Source: Ephydatia muelleri
Lineage: Eukaryota > Porifera > Demospongiae > Spongillida > Spongillidae
DNA: 64,000 nt
NCBI GenBank assembly: GCA_013339895.1
Contig: JABACO010000012.1
Span: 472,665-536,664, forward strand
Direction: 5' to 3'
Shown here: positions 12,850-24,375 of the stretch, in pieces
Layout: the number at the start of each line of letters is the position of its first letter
Numbering within the stretch: position 1 is the stretch's first letter
Position numbers and translations under genes: made by a program
Notes under the pieces: model-generated
What the model was told of the DNA's origin: nothing
Database searches by the model: none
What the model saw: only the letters and a program-made list of their open reading frames with translations

Positions 12850-13981
12850 CAGAAGATATATCTATATGTATTTGCATATGTGCAAACAAAACATGTCAAT
12901 CCTATTAAAATTAAATGCATATCTCTATTTTGTTCATCCATGCAGACAATAGAAAAGGAGTAGTTGAAAAAAAAATCATTAACGTAACACTTCTGCTACA
13001 ATGCCGCTCCTATACGCCATTATAAATGACGCCGTAACGCTGGCGTAGATAATACGCCAGCTTTACGGTAACGTAAATTCTTGGCCGTGTACTATCCTTG
13101 CACAATATTTTAAAATTACATTATGAAACATTCTGATGACCCCTAAATATGACAAACTTGGTTGGATTAATGTTTCTAGCTAGCCTGTCTCAAACCTACA
13201 TGAGAAATGAAACCAATGCTTATAAAAGAAAAAATAAATAATATGCACACCCCATATATAAAGCGAGCAAGGGGGAAATGCCCTAATTGGAAGAGGGCGG
13301 TGGCAATAATTAAAATAGAAAAAGGAATTAAGTACAAAAAAAGGAAGAAATTAAAGCCTACGTTTATTTCACACACCGTCAACCGCCTTTTGCCAAAAAT
13401 ACAAAACGTTGAATCTGGAAATAAAAATGGCTGCTTTCCTCGGTCCCAGACCACTGGATATTCAGATATGCGTGTTAGCATCCGATGGGATTGGGTGGGC
13501 TATAATCCGAATCTGTTCCGACTTTGGAACATCATCAATCTGAGTGAATGAAACTGAATCCGATCCGTTGGCCTTTCGGATAGGATATCCGAATTTGGAT
13601 CCGATCCGTTAAACCCACACTGCGTATTTTATACAAAACCAGCGATCGCGACCAAACACTAGCATGAAAATGTGCCAGGGAATGATAGAATGTAATTGCC
13701 GACACACATTTCGCTTTATTCTTCTCCTGACAGTATGTAGCTCAAACGCTAAACCGAACCTACGGCTACGGCCGTGAGGCTATGTACATGTAGTTACGGA
13801 TAATTAATTCGACCTGTAGCATGGTTTTGCATCAGATGGGTTTTTGCCAAAATGTTAGGAGTTCAATCCCATATGTGCAATTCTTTTATCAATTTTAATT
13901 TAATTGTATTCTTTTTTAACTTTTTTATTTGTTTGTACACTACGAATTCTATTCCATAATCGACCGGAATTGTTTTTGTAT
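12850..13981. other. Spacer without recognisable gene
   Basis: 12850-12965 still matches the intron upstream of the same exon in D. Beyond that homology stops. A small hairpin (gctggcgta and tacgccagc) lies near 13041-13063. A 114-codon plus-strand frame at 13207 has no domain or splice support. Confidence 0.4.
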
Positions 13982-14918
13982 TTATTTATTTTTTAATTGT
14001 AAGTTCAGATTCTTTTTATTCTGACACGTGCTCCGGCTTTGGTCCAGAATTGGATTATCAGCTGTTGTGGGATCGTCTGAACACTTCACTACAATGCCAT
14101 ACACAGCATTTGATGTTGTGAGAGGATCTGGAAAGAATAAGATGCAACTATTATTTGAAATTAATTACCATGAATACTAACATTGGTGATTATATATCAG
14201 AGGATTAAGTTATCAAGATATTAACCTTCATTTCAGTTTAGCTTCAAAAACAATGTCTCTTTCTAACGCTTGCAATCCCAAACAACAGTTTGACATTAGA
14301 ATGTAGCTCATATCACAGAAAATCTGGTCAAACCTGATTTTTGTGCACTGTTTTTCTGTTTCTTCACTCTAATGAGACAAACTACTAGAATAACAAAAGC
14401 AGTGATCATCACAGCTACTCCTGCTCCAATGCCAACACCAATGGCTGTTTAATGAGAAACATTTGGTTTACTGATACAGTGTAGCCACAGGAAGCCAATA
14501 TTTGATGTACAGTGATATGTCTGTCCTTCATCTCTGTGAACCATACTAAGAGGCTGACATGCATGAAAGATCCACATCAGATCAGAGCATTAGCAAATAA
14601 ATGAGAGACCATAAATCTGAGTTACATATTCAGCGAGTTACTCATTGAAGAATAATTACATATTTACATTTTGCCATGAATCAAACCAACCCACCACTCT
14701 AAAATAAATAAATAAAAGCAGTCTTTAGGTTTTTATTTTATTTTTTAAATACAGTACCACAATTTGTTAATTGCATTTTTGTCAGATGAAAGACGACGAG
14801 GTTCTATAAATCACATTTGATAAATCAAGATTACAAAATACATCATTGTGTATTGGCATAAAAAATCTAATTCCAAGGCAGCTATCAGAACTTGGGATAA
14901 ATGAATTGCATAGAACTG

Positions 14919-15600
14919 TTATTTGGGATTGTGAGCATTAGAAAGAGACATTGTTGTTGAAGCAAAACTGAACTGAAGGTTAATTTTGATAACTTAATCC
15001 ACTCCATTGGCTTAAATCAACACTACTTTTTCAAGTGTCTCGAATGATAATTGTTCAAGGCCAGCAACGTAGTGTTAATAAATATGTTTATTGGAACTGG
15101 CCACATCTTGCACACTGAATGCAGCTAGTCCCAATATGCTCCTTCGATTCCAGCTGCAAGCTAACAATGCGTAACAAGTTCATAAATCTCCTACAATAAT
15201 GGTGATCTGCAGTGGACTTTCTTAAGGCATAATGTGAAAACCACGTATCTTTATACTGTCAAAACTGATTTTATTTTTTTATTGATGATCTGATGTGGAT
15301 CATTCATGCATGTCAGCCTCTTAGTATGGTTCACAGAGATGAAGGACAAACATATCACTGTACATCAAATATTGGCTTTCTATGGCTACACTGTATCAGT
15401 AAACCAAATGCTTCTCTTTAAACAGCCATTGGTGTTGGCATTGGAGCAGGAGTAGCTGTGATGATCACTGCTTCTGTTATTCTAGTAGTTTGCCTCATTA
15501 GAGTGAAGAAACAGAAGAACAGTGCACGGAAATCAGGTTTGACCAGATTTTCTGTGATATGAGCAACATCCTAATGGCAAACCTAGTATAACACTGTACT
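14919..15600 (+). repeat. Inverted duplicate of the copy C membrane-exon region, with an orphan helix exon
   Basis: 14919-14998 is the inverse complement of about 14205-14290, and about 15290-15600 of about 14310-14590. The two blocks are in swapped order, so more than one rearrangement occurred. The plus-strand block has a complete helix exon (15426-15536) reading AIGVGIGAGVAVMITASV with intact acceptor and donor, but no partner exons on that strand. Confidence 0.75.
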
Positions 15601-15985
15601 AATTTCATAACATTGCAGCCTAATGCATGATTGCACTATGATTCACCATGAGCTAACGTCATCACTAATTTTAGCCACATCAAGATTACAAAATGCATCA
15701 TTGGGTGTTGATGCTCTGCTGCACTCTTATGGGGTTAAAGAATATTGGTTTTAAAATGTAGTTTACCCACACTGCCTGTGAGGATGATTGCAGAAGGAAG
15801 CCATAATATGAATGCACAGCATTAAATTGTATTGTACTGCATAACATTCATTAGGATATGTGTTTGTAAGAGAGGCATATAACAGTGTTAGTGAGACAGT
15901 GGATTGATGCTATTGAAAAGGAATATTGATTTAAACATTTAGTGGCATTGATGCTTCTTATCCTACTCTCTACCTGAGTCAGTAG
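15601..15985. other. Spacer within copy C
   Basis: A piece at about 15676-15715 (caagattacaaaatgcatca) repeats 14826-14860 directly. No gene is seen. Confidence 0.4.
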
Positions 15986-17066
15986 TTAAAGTTCTGGAGA
16001 ACTTTGCATAGACAGTAGAAGGTCCAAACACAGCAGATGGTCCAAAAACAGCAGATGGTCCAACCAGTGTGAAAGGTCCGTCCACAGTGGACACAGTCAC
16101 AATCTCCCCAACTAGTGCTGGTACTGATGACACTCCCATCTCTCTCAATGTCATACACCTCTACTGAGTACACCCCCTGTACTCAGAGGACCACTGGAGG
16201 AGGGACAAAAGGACATGCTGACTGGTGTGTCCAATGATCTCCAAACCACTCTGCAATATGTTACACCTGTGTCTGTGTCTGTTAGATACACCAAACACCC
16301 TCTGGCCAGTGAGCCAAGACACACCAGTCCCATGGGAGATGAGGTTTGACAGAGACACCAACAACATCAAATGTACCTACCAGGAAAGGATGTGTGTACA
16401 TGAAGTGATAGTGAGATTGAAGTGTTTGTTGGGAGGTAAGGATACAGTAATGGTGGACTGGTCTTTATACAATGGTTGAATTGGTTGCAGAGATGAATTA
16501 AGAACACATCGTGTCTAGTTACAAGGACCATCTTGTAGGAACATAGTTTTGAAGAGTGATGAGGGTTGAATGTGTACGGTTATGATACCATCAAACTTGT
16601 GTTATCATATTTGCACAAATTAAAGTACTGCAACACATCCTACATGCATGTACATGTATCATGTGACTGGATATACATGTATTACAATAGTTTGGGCTTG
16701 TTAACATTCCATATCTATGATAATTAATGAGGGATGCAAGTGCAGAGAGAGTTCAATACTTGAAGCATCATTATTATAAATGTCAGAATCCAATGATTCC
16801 TACATATCACAAATTGGACTATCCTTCGATGCATCTAAGAAGTTAATTGTTTGGCACATTGTGTTGACCTGCATATAGTTTGTATAGAAGAAAGCTAGAA
16901 GCTTGGCACAGTGGTTACTGTGGAAAAAATAATTTAAATTACTCTACTTTGCCTCATCCTTAGATCCTTCTAACACATTACAAAATTATTCTCTAAACAA
17001 TGACAATGTAGTGCTGCACACAAAGCTCTCTTTAGTTACTTATGAAACCATGCCACTGATTTCAGA

Positions 17067-20000
17067 TCAATAAGTATCTTCCCTAGCACCATAAACAGGG
17101 TTATCTGTCATCTTGGTGTCATCAGAACACTTCACTGTAATGCCATACACAGCATTTGGTGTTGTCAGAGGATCTGTCAAAGAATACAACTATTGCGGCA
17201 TTACTTATCGTACATACCATACCATGATACCTGATTTCTGTGCACTTATTTTCTGTTTCGTCAGTCTAATTAAACACAGCACCAGAATGATAACAGAAGC
17301 AGTGACCATCACAGCTCCTCCTCCTCCTCCTGCTCCAATGCCAACACCAACATCTGTAGGGGTTAAAACATTAACTCCTCTTTCAAAGGAGTCATTTAGT
17401 GAACTGGTACAGGTTAGGCCATCATTTGATGTGTCTGTCATTTAAACCCTACAACACAGCCACAATTGCCTGGCTGTGCATCATACACGCTGAAAAGTAG
17501 TTATTAAAGTGAGAGACTAAGCTCCTAATTAAACTCTGCATCACTATCTTCCACACATTGAGCTGCTCAGAACTCTATTAAACTATAATGAGTCATTCCA
17601 GCCTTTCCCAAAATACAGCCTTACAGTATAGAGAAGAACGTCCAGATTGCCCTTGCATAACAGAGGGTCCACAGTGGGTGAATAGTCCACATGAAGCAAC
17701 CTGATGTCCATCCTCCACTGAAGGTCCATACACAGTAGATGGTCCAAACACTGTCACAACCTCTCCAGCTAGTGCTGGTACTGATGACACACTCTCAATG
17801 TCATACACCTCTACTGAGTACACCCCTGTACTCAGAGGACCATTGGAGGAGGGACATAAAGACATGTTGACTGGTGTGTCCAATGATCTCCAAACCACTC
17901 TGCAGTATGTTACACCTGTGTCTGTGTCTGTTAGATACACCAAACACCCTCTGGCCAGTGAGCCAGTGTTGAAGAGACACACCAGTTCCATAGGAGATGA
18001 GGTGTAGACAGAAACACCAACAACATCAAATGTACCTACCAGGAAAGAATGTGTGCACATGATCAAATGTACAACAATGTTTTCTCTAGAACAGGCTTAC
18101 TCATGACAACAGTAGTACTTGTGTTTCCATAACCATTGTATGCAGTGATGGTGAGATTGAAGTGTTTGTTGGGAGGTAAAGATACAAAAATATTGGGCTG
18201 GTCTTCATTTGATAGTGAATGGATCTTCACATGAGAAAATGATAACACTTCAAATCCAGATGCAGCCACCATAGTATAAGAGCACATCATTCCAAAGAGC
18301 TAAAACAGAAGATATATCTATATGTATTTGCATATGTGCAAACAAAACATGTCAATTCTATTAAAATTAAATGCTTATCTCTATTTGGTTCATCCATGCA
18401 GACAATAGAAAAGGAGTAGTTGATTTTGCATACCTTCTACGTGACAAAATATGCCAAATTATCCTATTTGACCAGTTAGTACTACAACGTCTTATGCGCA
18501 CACGGATGAACTCCAATAAGAGATCTCGTACGCCCTTGTGATGATTGAAAACATCATTATTTCTAAGATAAATGACAGATCAGTGGATTGACAATCATGG
18601 AGCTTGACAATGCCAAAGAATTGCCGTCATATATGGAAAAGTACAAACGTTTCTGTACCGTACTGTGTTGAATAATGTGTGCGACTAAGAGATGAATATT
18701 ACATTATTTAAAGCAACTGGTTGTGATTTACATAAACGACACAACATTCACTTCATTAATTTGAACATTTTGTCCATTGTGCATACATGTAACAAGCACA
18801 TCCCTCACACTCACTGGCACACTTATGTTGACAGTCACATTATCACTTGGAGACATAGGATACCAAATAGAAGTGTGGACTCGATTACGTGAGATGGAAG
18901 GTGGGAGGTCTGTTAGCATGTTAGGCTAAAGCTATTATTACCAAATGTCACTCACCTCTTAGCGTCACAGGACTGGTCTGAATACCTGCGATACTTCCAC
19001 ACATTGGGGTAACAGTTGCCTCATAATGGCCACATGGGTCTGGAGTGGTGATGACCAACTGTGGCTCCCTCACTGTCTCACTATACACTGGTACTCCACT
19101 TCCATTCCTGATCACCACAGCATAGGAGAGGAGGGATGGGGACTGGGCATCGGGGGGTAGCCCCCAGACCAGTAGAGTGGCAGTATCATTGTATGTAGTT
19201 ACATTGAGATCAGTTGGGGCAGATGGAGGACCTGATGGGATATGACATACAAAATGTTTCTCATGTTCTACTCTGTGCAGGTAAGCAGTGTGTGTTAGTA
19301 GACTGACCTTGTACACTCAAATATGCTGAGCTGTTTAATGTATTTCCCTGTGACACTAGAAGTGTACATGTAATCAGATAACTATTGGTAGCTCCTACTA
19401 CAGTGAGGGTCCTGAATCTCGTATTCCCAATAAAAATCTGACCAGAGGTTGTGAAGGTACTAGATCCCACACTGTAAACAGATTGGGAGTTCACCAGAAA
19501 GGCAACATTTAAGACATCTGTAGCTGCACATGAAAACTGTGCAGTAGACCCCAAACAGATGGAGGTGTTGATGGGAGTCTGAATAAATGCTGCGTGCAGA
19601 GGAGTTCATGAATGTAACTTCTCCTTTACATTGCCTAACGCATGTTAATAAGATGTGTATGACCTCGAGGACGTATAAACAGGCTCAAAATTCTATGAGT
19701 GTAGTGTGGACATGTAAATACGCCGTACATGATTGCATACGCCGGGGTCGACTGGACACACGTTTGTTCAGCCCGATATGAATGTCAATCAGTTTCGCAC
19801 ACGTGCAAAAGCAGACGAGTTAGGTAAACACATGACGCATGCCTACATGAGAAGAATATCATGCAGTGTCCAAAAGTGGTAAAGTCTACAAGCCCCCACT
19901 ACTATGGTCATTGAACTGCATGGGAATGAGAAAAAGATGAAGGCGCTCTTTTTATTTGTCATGTTGTACATCAAATTCCCACCCATGCATAGTTTGCTAA

Positions 20001-20465
20001 CTGGAACAGAGTTGCACTATTGTACGTATAGGAATATACCGCATATGCAGCCCATGAAAGGACCTGCACCTATATGTAAATCCATGAGGGTCATTAATAT
20101 ATACTGCATAACATGCATCATTACACCGTCGTGATGCATGCAAGCCATCAGTGCAGCTGTTTCACTGATGTATCTCTCGCCCCGCCTTTTGTTCCTAGCC
20201 GTACTGATGTCAGATACAATGAATATACATAAAAACTGGCTCTTAGGATACATACATGTATAAATTAATAAACTTCTACATCATGTACACATGCATGCAA
20301 AGCCGACGAGACGCTTACCTGTCAATACGTCCCGTTCTTGCACCGATGTACAGAAATTTGACATACATGTAAGTATAGAATCATCGAGTACACTCCACAC
20401 ATGATCTTACCACAATGGGTGGGTACCAGAAAGGCCCAACATGTAAGTAAGAGGTATGCAGACAT
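17067..20465 (-). CDS. Receptor family copy D: intact Ig/FN3 type I membrane receptor
   Basis: Eight exons on the minus strand join to 1,548 bases (515 aa plus stop) with every junction in phase: 20465-20411, 19589-19308, 19231-18956, 18909-18815, 18299-18101, 18035-17625, 17353-17231 and 17173-17067. Order of parts is signal peptide (MSAYLLLTCWAFLVPTHC), Ig-like domain with paired cysteines (QFSCAATDV and YLITCTLL), FN3 (PPSAPTDLNV, WGLPPD), a second FN3 split over two exons, a proximal domain with several cysteines, a glycine-rich helix (ASVIILVLCLIRL) and a tail with NAVYGITVK and NPVYGARED. The exon 3/4 intron is only 46 bases. The Ig exon differs clearly from E, F and G, while later exons are nearly the same. 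Start choice rests on the signal peptide and phase-1 donor. Predicted role is a cell-surface receptor or adhesion protein signalling through tail tyrosines; the ligand is unknown. Confidence 0.8.
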
Positions 20466-21195
20466 ATCACCACAATGCAGAACGAGCGTATATTGAGTAA
20501 TTTATGCAGCTCAGTGATCCTATAAAGTACACTGTGATTGTACATACATGTGTTGAACATAATTCATATGTCTTCACAATATGAATATGCAAGAAAGCTA
20601 ACTGTATCCCGTTTACGGTATCTTCTCATACGCGTTTACCATAGACGCTCCCGTGTTTTCGACACAATTAATGTGTGAATGAAATCGCCTTGCACAGAAA
20701 TTTCGTATTTCAGACATCATTTGCAAACAGTTCAATAAATTTGCATTCTTCATTTCCTACAGTGCTTGCGCAAGGTGTGCATGCATACCTAAAATCGCTG
20801 ACTCAAGGTTTAAGCGGGTTGGTGATGACGTACTGTGTTATTAGTGGATCTGCTGAAACATCTGGTTGAATATGTGGATGGGTTGATAATTATTGTACTA
20901 TAATAGAAGCACAGCTGGCTTCTCTGATCACACCTATGCCTCAACACTACGGTGCTGTTAGCATAAGCCCCGTCACTGCTTTTTGCAGTGCTTTTGTTTA
21001 AATCAAGGCTTCATTATTGGGGTATTGCATGTAGCAATCAGTTCATTAATTAAACAAGCATGTGGTGCACTTCTTTAAAAAGGTAACGTAAATAGTATCT
21101 GCTCCCAATTTAGTCATTTTTTAAAAAGGAACCATATATCCATTGCTGACCTCTGTTTGCACTTGTATTGTGACATATCTAGTCGATTGAGGCTT
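20466..21195. other. Spacer between the divergent copies D and E
   Basis: No gene is recognised. About 21005-21075 is the inverted counterpart of 5086-5150. This is the zone between the minus-strand and plus-strand halves of the cluster, so the D promoter probably lies just above 20465. Confidence 0.4.
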
Positions 21196-21698
21196 GACAC
21201 AAGCGACCCAGACACAAGCTATCCAGACACAAGCTATCCAGACACAAGCTACCCAGACACAAGCTACCCAGACACAACTACCCAGACACGAAGCTACCCA
21301 GACACAAGCTACCCCAGACACAACTACCCAGACACAAGCTACCCAGACAACAAGCTACCCAGACACAAGCTACCCAGACACAAGCTACCCAGACACAAGC
21401 TACCCAGACACAAGCTACCCAGACACAAGCTAACCCAGACACAAGCTACCCAGACACAAGCTACCCAGACACAAGCTACCCAGACCAAGCTACCAGACAC
21501 AAGCTACCCAGACACAAGCTACCCAGACACAAGCTACCCAGACACAAGCTACCCAGACACAAGCTGCCCAGACACAAGCTACCCAGACACAAGCTACCCA
21601 GACACAAGCTACCCAGACACAAGCTACCCAGACACAAGCTACCCAGACACAAGCTACCCAGACACAAGCTACCCAGACACAAGCTAACCCAGACATAA
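21196..21698. repeat. 15-bp satellite, largest array (unit ctacccagacacaag)
   Basis: About 33 copies, mostly identical, with a few single-base slips. Long frames read through it (repeats of YPDTS or, inverted, CLGSL) only because the unit is a multiple of three. Confidence 0.95.
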
Positions 21699-21830
21699 GC
21701 TATGAATATTTATCAGCTGTAGAACTCGTATGCAATACAAGGAGCAGGAGAGAGCACATGGTTAGAGCTCTGCTCACAAGTGAGTCACCACCACTTCAAC
21801 CCACCCATTCCCGTGATGCCTACAACTAGT

Positions 21831-21962
21831 CTCATACCCAGACCTCACATGCGTCACAGCTGCAGGTGGATTACATCACCGCTACATTCCATACATAGGT
21901 ACAGAACTTAGCAGTGATGTAATCCACCCATAGCCGTGACGTATGTGTGGTCTGGGTACGAG
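21831..21962. repeat. Inverted-repeat element (MITE-like), best-preserved copy
   Basis: Termini ctcatacccagacc and ggtctgggtacgag are inverted. Arms of about 55 bases include ggtggattacatcaccgc and its complement. It has no coding content. The same family is at 3141 and probably 4479. Confidence 0.75.
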
Positions 21963-21964
21963 AT

Positions 21965-22450
21965 TATGCATGTGCAAAAGACAAACGTGCAAACGTTGCT
22001 GAAGGGGTACCTCCCTAATTGCAGACCTGAGTCTTAGAGATGGATGGCAACCCGAGACGGGGGCATTCTTTGTTGTGCACTGATGATTTCCTGTCACACT
22101 CACAGCGAGTTGTTGATGCCATACTTTCTTCAGCTGATGAAGAAGATGAAAATGAAACACTTCAAAGCAGCAGCTATTCATAAGCCTCCTTCATACCATT
22201 TGTTGCAGCAGTTGACTGTGTCCTGGGTCGAGAAGCTAATTTATTTATCAAACACCTTGCTAAGAAAATTGCACTCAAGTGGGAGAAGGCGAACAGTGAA
22301 GTATTGGGATGGGTAAGACCATGACTGCCATTCGTAATGCTTAGAGCAACAAACCTCTGTGGGAGGGGTTCTTGTACCAAATGAAGGACAACAGGAGTGG
22401 AAGACAGAGCAGGGGTGCCCAGTCTCTAGCTCTTTTTCATCACATTGTTT
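21965..22450 (+). pseudogene. 3' fragment of a non-LTR reverse transcriptase gene
   Basis: Same fragment as at 3285. Readable pieces in shifting frames are LSHSQRVVDAILSSADEE, REANLFIKHLAKKIALKW, EKANSEVLGWV and LRATNLCGRGSC. Stops and shifts are present. It starts at the same point (gtgcaaaagacaaacgtgc) as the other copies. Confidence 0.7.
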
Positions 22451-22544
22451 ATATTTAATTACAAATGTGTGTATGTATTGTGAAAATTGTGTATTTGAAT
22501 TATTCATTAATTATTGCATCTGTGTTTGTGCATGCCTCCTCATG

Positions 22545-23235
22545 GCTACAGGTAGTCCCCTCCCCTAGGTTGAGTTTTGACTTGGCTCCCAACGAAATGC
22601 AGTGGAGCATCAAATGGTGGCTTGGTCTGCCTCTAACACCAGAAGTAGGTGTATGCGCTTACTGTCCTGACAAATCTCTGGATGCACACCATGCAGTGAC
22701 CTGCAAATTTGGGGGAGATGTAGTTGCTCACCATAATACTCTGCGTAATGCAATATTTGATTTTTGCAAGCGAGCTCTGTTGAACCCAAAACTGGAAGCA
22801 GGTGCTGGTTTGGGTCATGAAAGGAGGCTAACACGACCTGCAGATATACTCATTCCAAACTGGTCCACTAGTGATAAGCCTGCAGCCATTGATGTGTCCA
22901 TCACTTCTCCACTTAAATCAAGTATTTTGTCCGAAGTGGGTGTGGTTGCAGGTGCAGCAGCAAGGCAAACGGAGGAGAGAAAGCACTCAAATAATGATTC
23001 GATCTGCTCTGAACTGGGTTAGAAGTGTGTTCCACTAGTGGTGGAGACATTTGGTGCATGGGGAAAAACTGCGGGCCAGTTTTTTGGACAACTAGCACTA
23101 CGACTTGCGGCACAAGGCAATTCAACAAAGGCTACCACGCTATATAAATTCCATTTATGGCAGGCTAAGTCTCCTATTAGTTCGAGCCAATGCCCGTGCT
23201 TTTATTGCAAGGTCCATCTCTGAAGCTACGACAAT
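22545..23235 (+). pseudogene. C-terminal endonuclease region of a second reverse transcriptase element
   Basis: A long frame to 23022 reads WWLGLPL, then a Cys/His knuckle (CAYCPDKSLDAHHAVTC), GGDVVAHHNTLR, RPADILIPNW and AIDVSITSPL. The Cys/His motif followed by an RPAD...D pattern is the layout of restriction-like endonucleases at the end of some non-LTR retroelements. A stop after CSELG and later shifts (KCVPLVVETFGAWGK) break it. It lies between the copied RT fragment and the 5' flank of copy E and is not present at the matching place in F. It is inactive as it stands. Confidence 0.65.
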
Positions 23236-23409
23236 GGACCTGCTTGAGGGTTAGGGTAGATTGGTGCATGATCATTTGTAATAATATGACAACAAAGAAT
23301 GAAAATTACATTTAAAAAAAAAGATTTATTATTATTGAAAAGATTATTCCCTTAATTGGATTGTGCATAGCTGTTTCCTGTGAAAAATATTATTTTCATT
23401 TTCATAACT

Positions 23410-23743
23410 GCAGCCTGCATATGGTGTATATGTCCACAAGCTTAAGTCTGGTCAAGGGCTGCTGCTGGTAGCTGGTCTGGTGCGAGGATTGTCATGGCTG
23501 ATACCACTACCAGCTTCCCACTGAACACTGATCCCGAATGACAGAAAGATTCAATAAGAGCATTTCTGAGGTTTTTGTGCCATGCAACCACATCTCCACC
23601 ATGTGTGCAAGCGATTGATTGTTGTCCTATTAGAGATTGGTTTGTTTGTTGTTCGTACTATGCACACACATATACAAGTGTGTGTATGTGTAAGAATGCT
23701 ATTTATAGCTTTTCTGTACTACCCCAAGCCTGGAACCTCCAGA
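23410..23743 (+). promoter_or_regulatory. Shared 5' flank and candidate core promoter of copy E
   Basis: This block (ttaagtctggtcaagggctg onward) recurs upstream of the signal exons of F and the remnant at 37.6 kb, with its last part also before G. A TATA-like gctatttatagc lies about 45 bases before the start codon. Long conservation suggests that it carries the promoter and 5' untranslated region; no start site is visible. Confidence 0.45.
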
Positions 23744-24333
23744 ATGTTCGCCGAACTCATCTCATTTTGGCTTTACTCCTTTGTGATACCTGGACTCTGC
23801 AGTAAGTGATGTGCTTCAGTTTAATTAAGTGCTATATAGGGATGGGGAAAGGGTGAGAACACTAGCAACAACTGACTTTCTAACAACTGGCATGTTGAGG
23901 CAGGTAGCCGGTAAAGCGCATATGGTCGCGGGGACGCAAAGCAACGCAGAGCGCCGTACATGTAGTTAAGCATGATTTCGGCTTGCTCGTGTTCCCAACG
24001 GTTCTAAAATTCTAAGACGCAAAACAACACATATATTCATCCGATTGTGGCGCATATAACCTTCGTAACTCTGGTATACAGCTCACGTCATTCACTAACT
24101 TAGTAGATCAGCATCCAAAACAGGTCTTACTTTGTAAAAAGGAAATATGACATTTGGAGGTGGTACTGATTAGTGGCTATGGCATGAGAAACCTCGATCG
24201 CTATCACGATTCAAAAGTGAAAGTAGTGACGTATAATGACCCGCGGCACTATATTAATTCTGTCAGGTACATTACCCGCTCGCATGCAACGAAAACAATT
24301 TATGTACATAGGCGGCCCCGGGCTGATGCGCCG

Positions 24334-24375
<42 letters not shown>

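Larger units (their letters stand above)
13982..16460 (-). pseudogene. Receptor family copy C: broken by several indels
   Basis: Minus-strand pieces are a remnant of the second-FN3 exon (about 16460-16400) that has lost its donor, a membrane-proximal exon (from 16376 to about 15990), a membrane exon (14444-14334) and a tail exon (14127-13982). The membrane-proximal exon has a 2-base deletion near 16345, a 9-base deletion near 16313 and an extra C near 16176, so it cannot be read in one frame. The tail keeps NAVYGIVVK, but after TADNP it diverges to ILDQS and loses the second tyrosine. Signal, Ig and first FN3 exons are absent. The helix exon itself is open and close to the orphan exon at 15426-15536. 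Confidence 0.7.

Noticed and set aside
13796..13880. tRNA gene (ggagttcaatccc resembles a B box)
   Set aside because: No matching acceptor stem or A box could be paired.
21157..21687. 176-codon YPDTS repeat frame
   Set aside because: Product of a 15-bp satellite with shifts between units. The other copies of the array break it.
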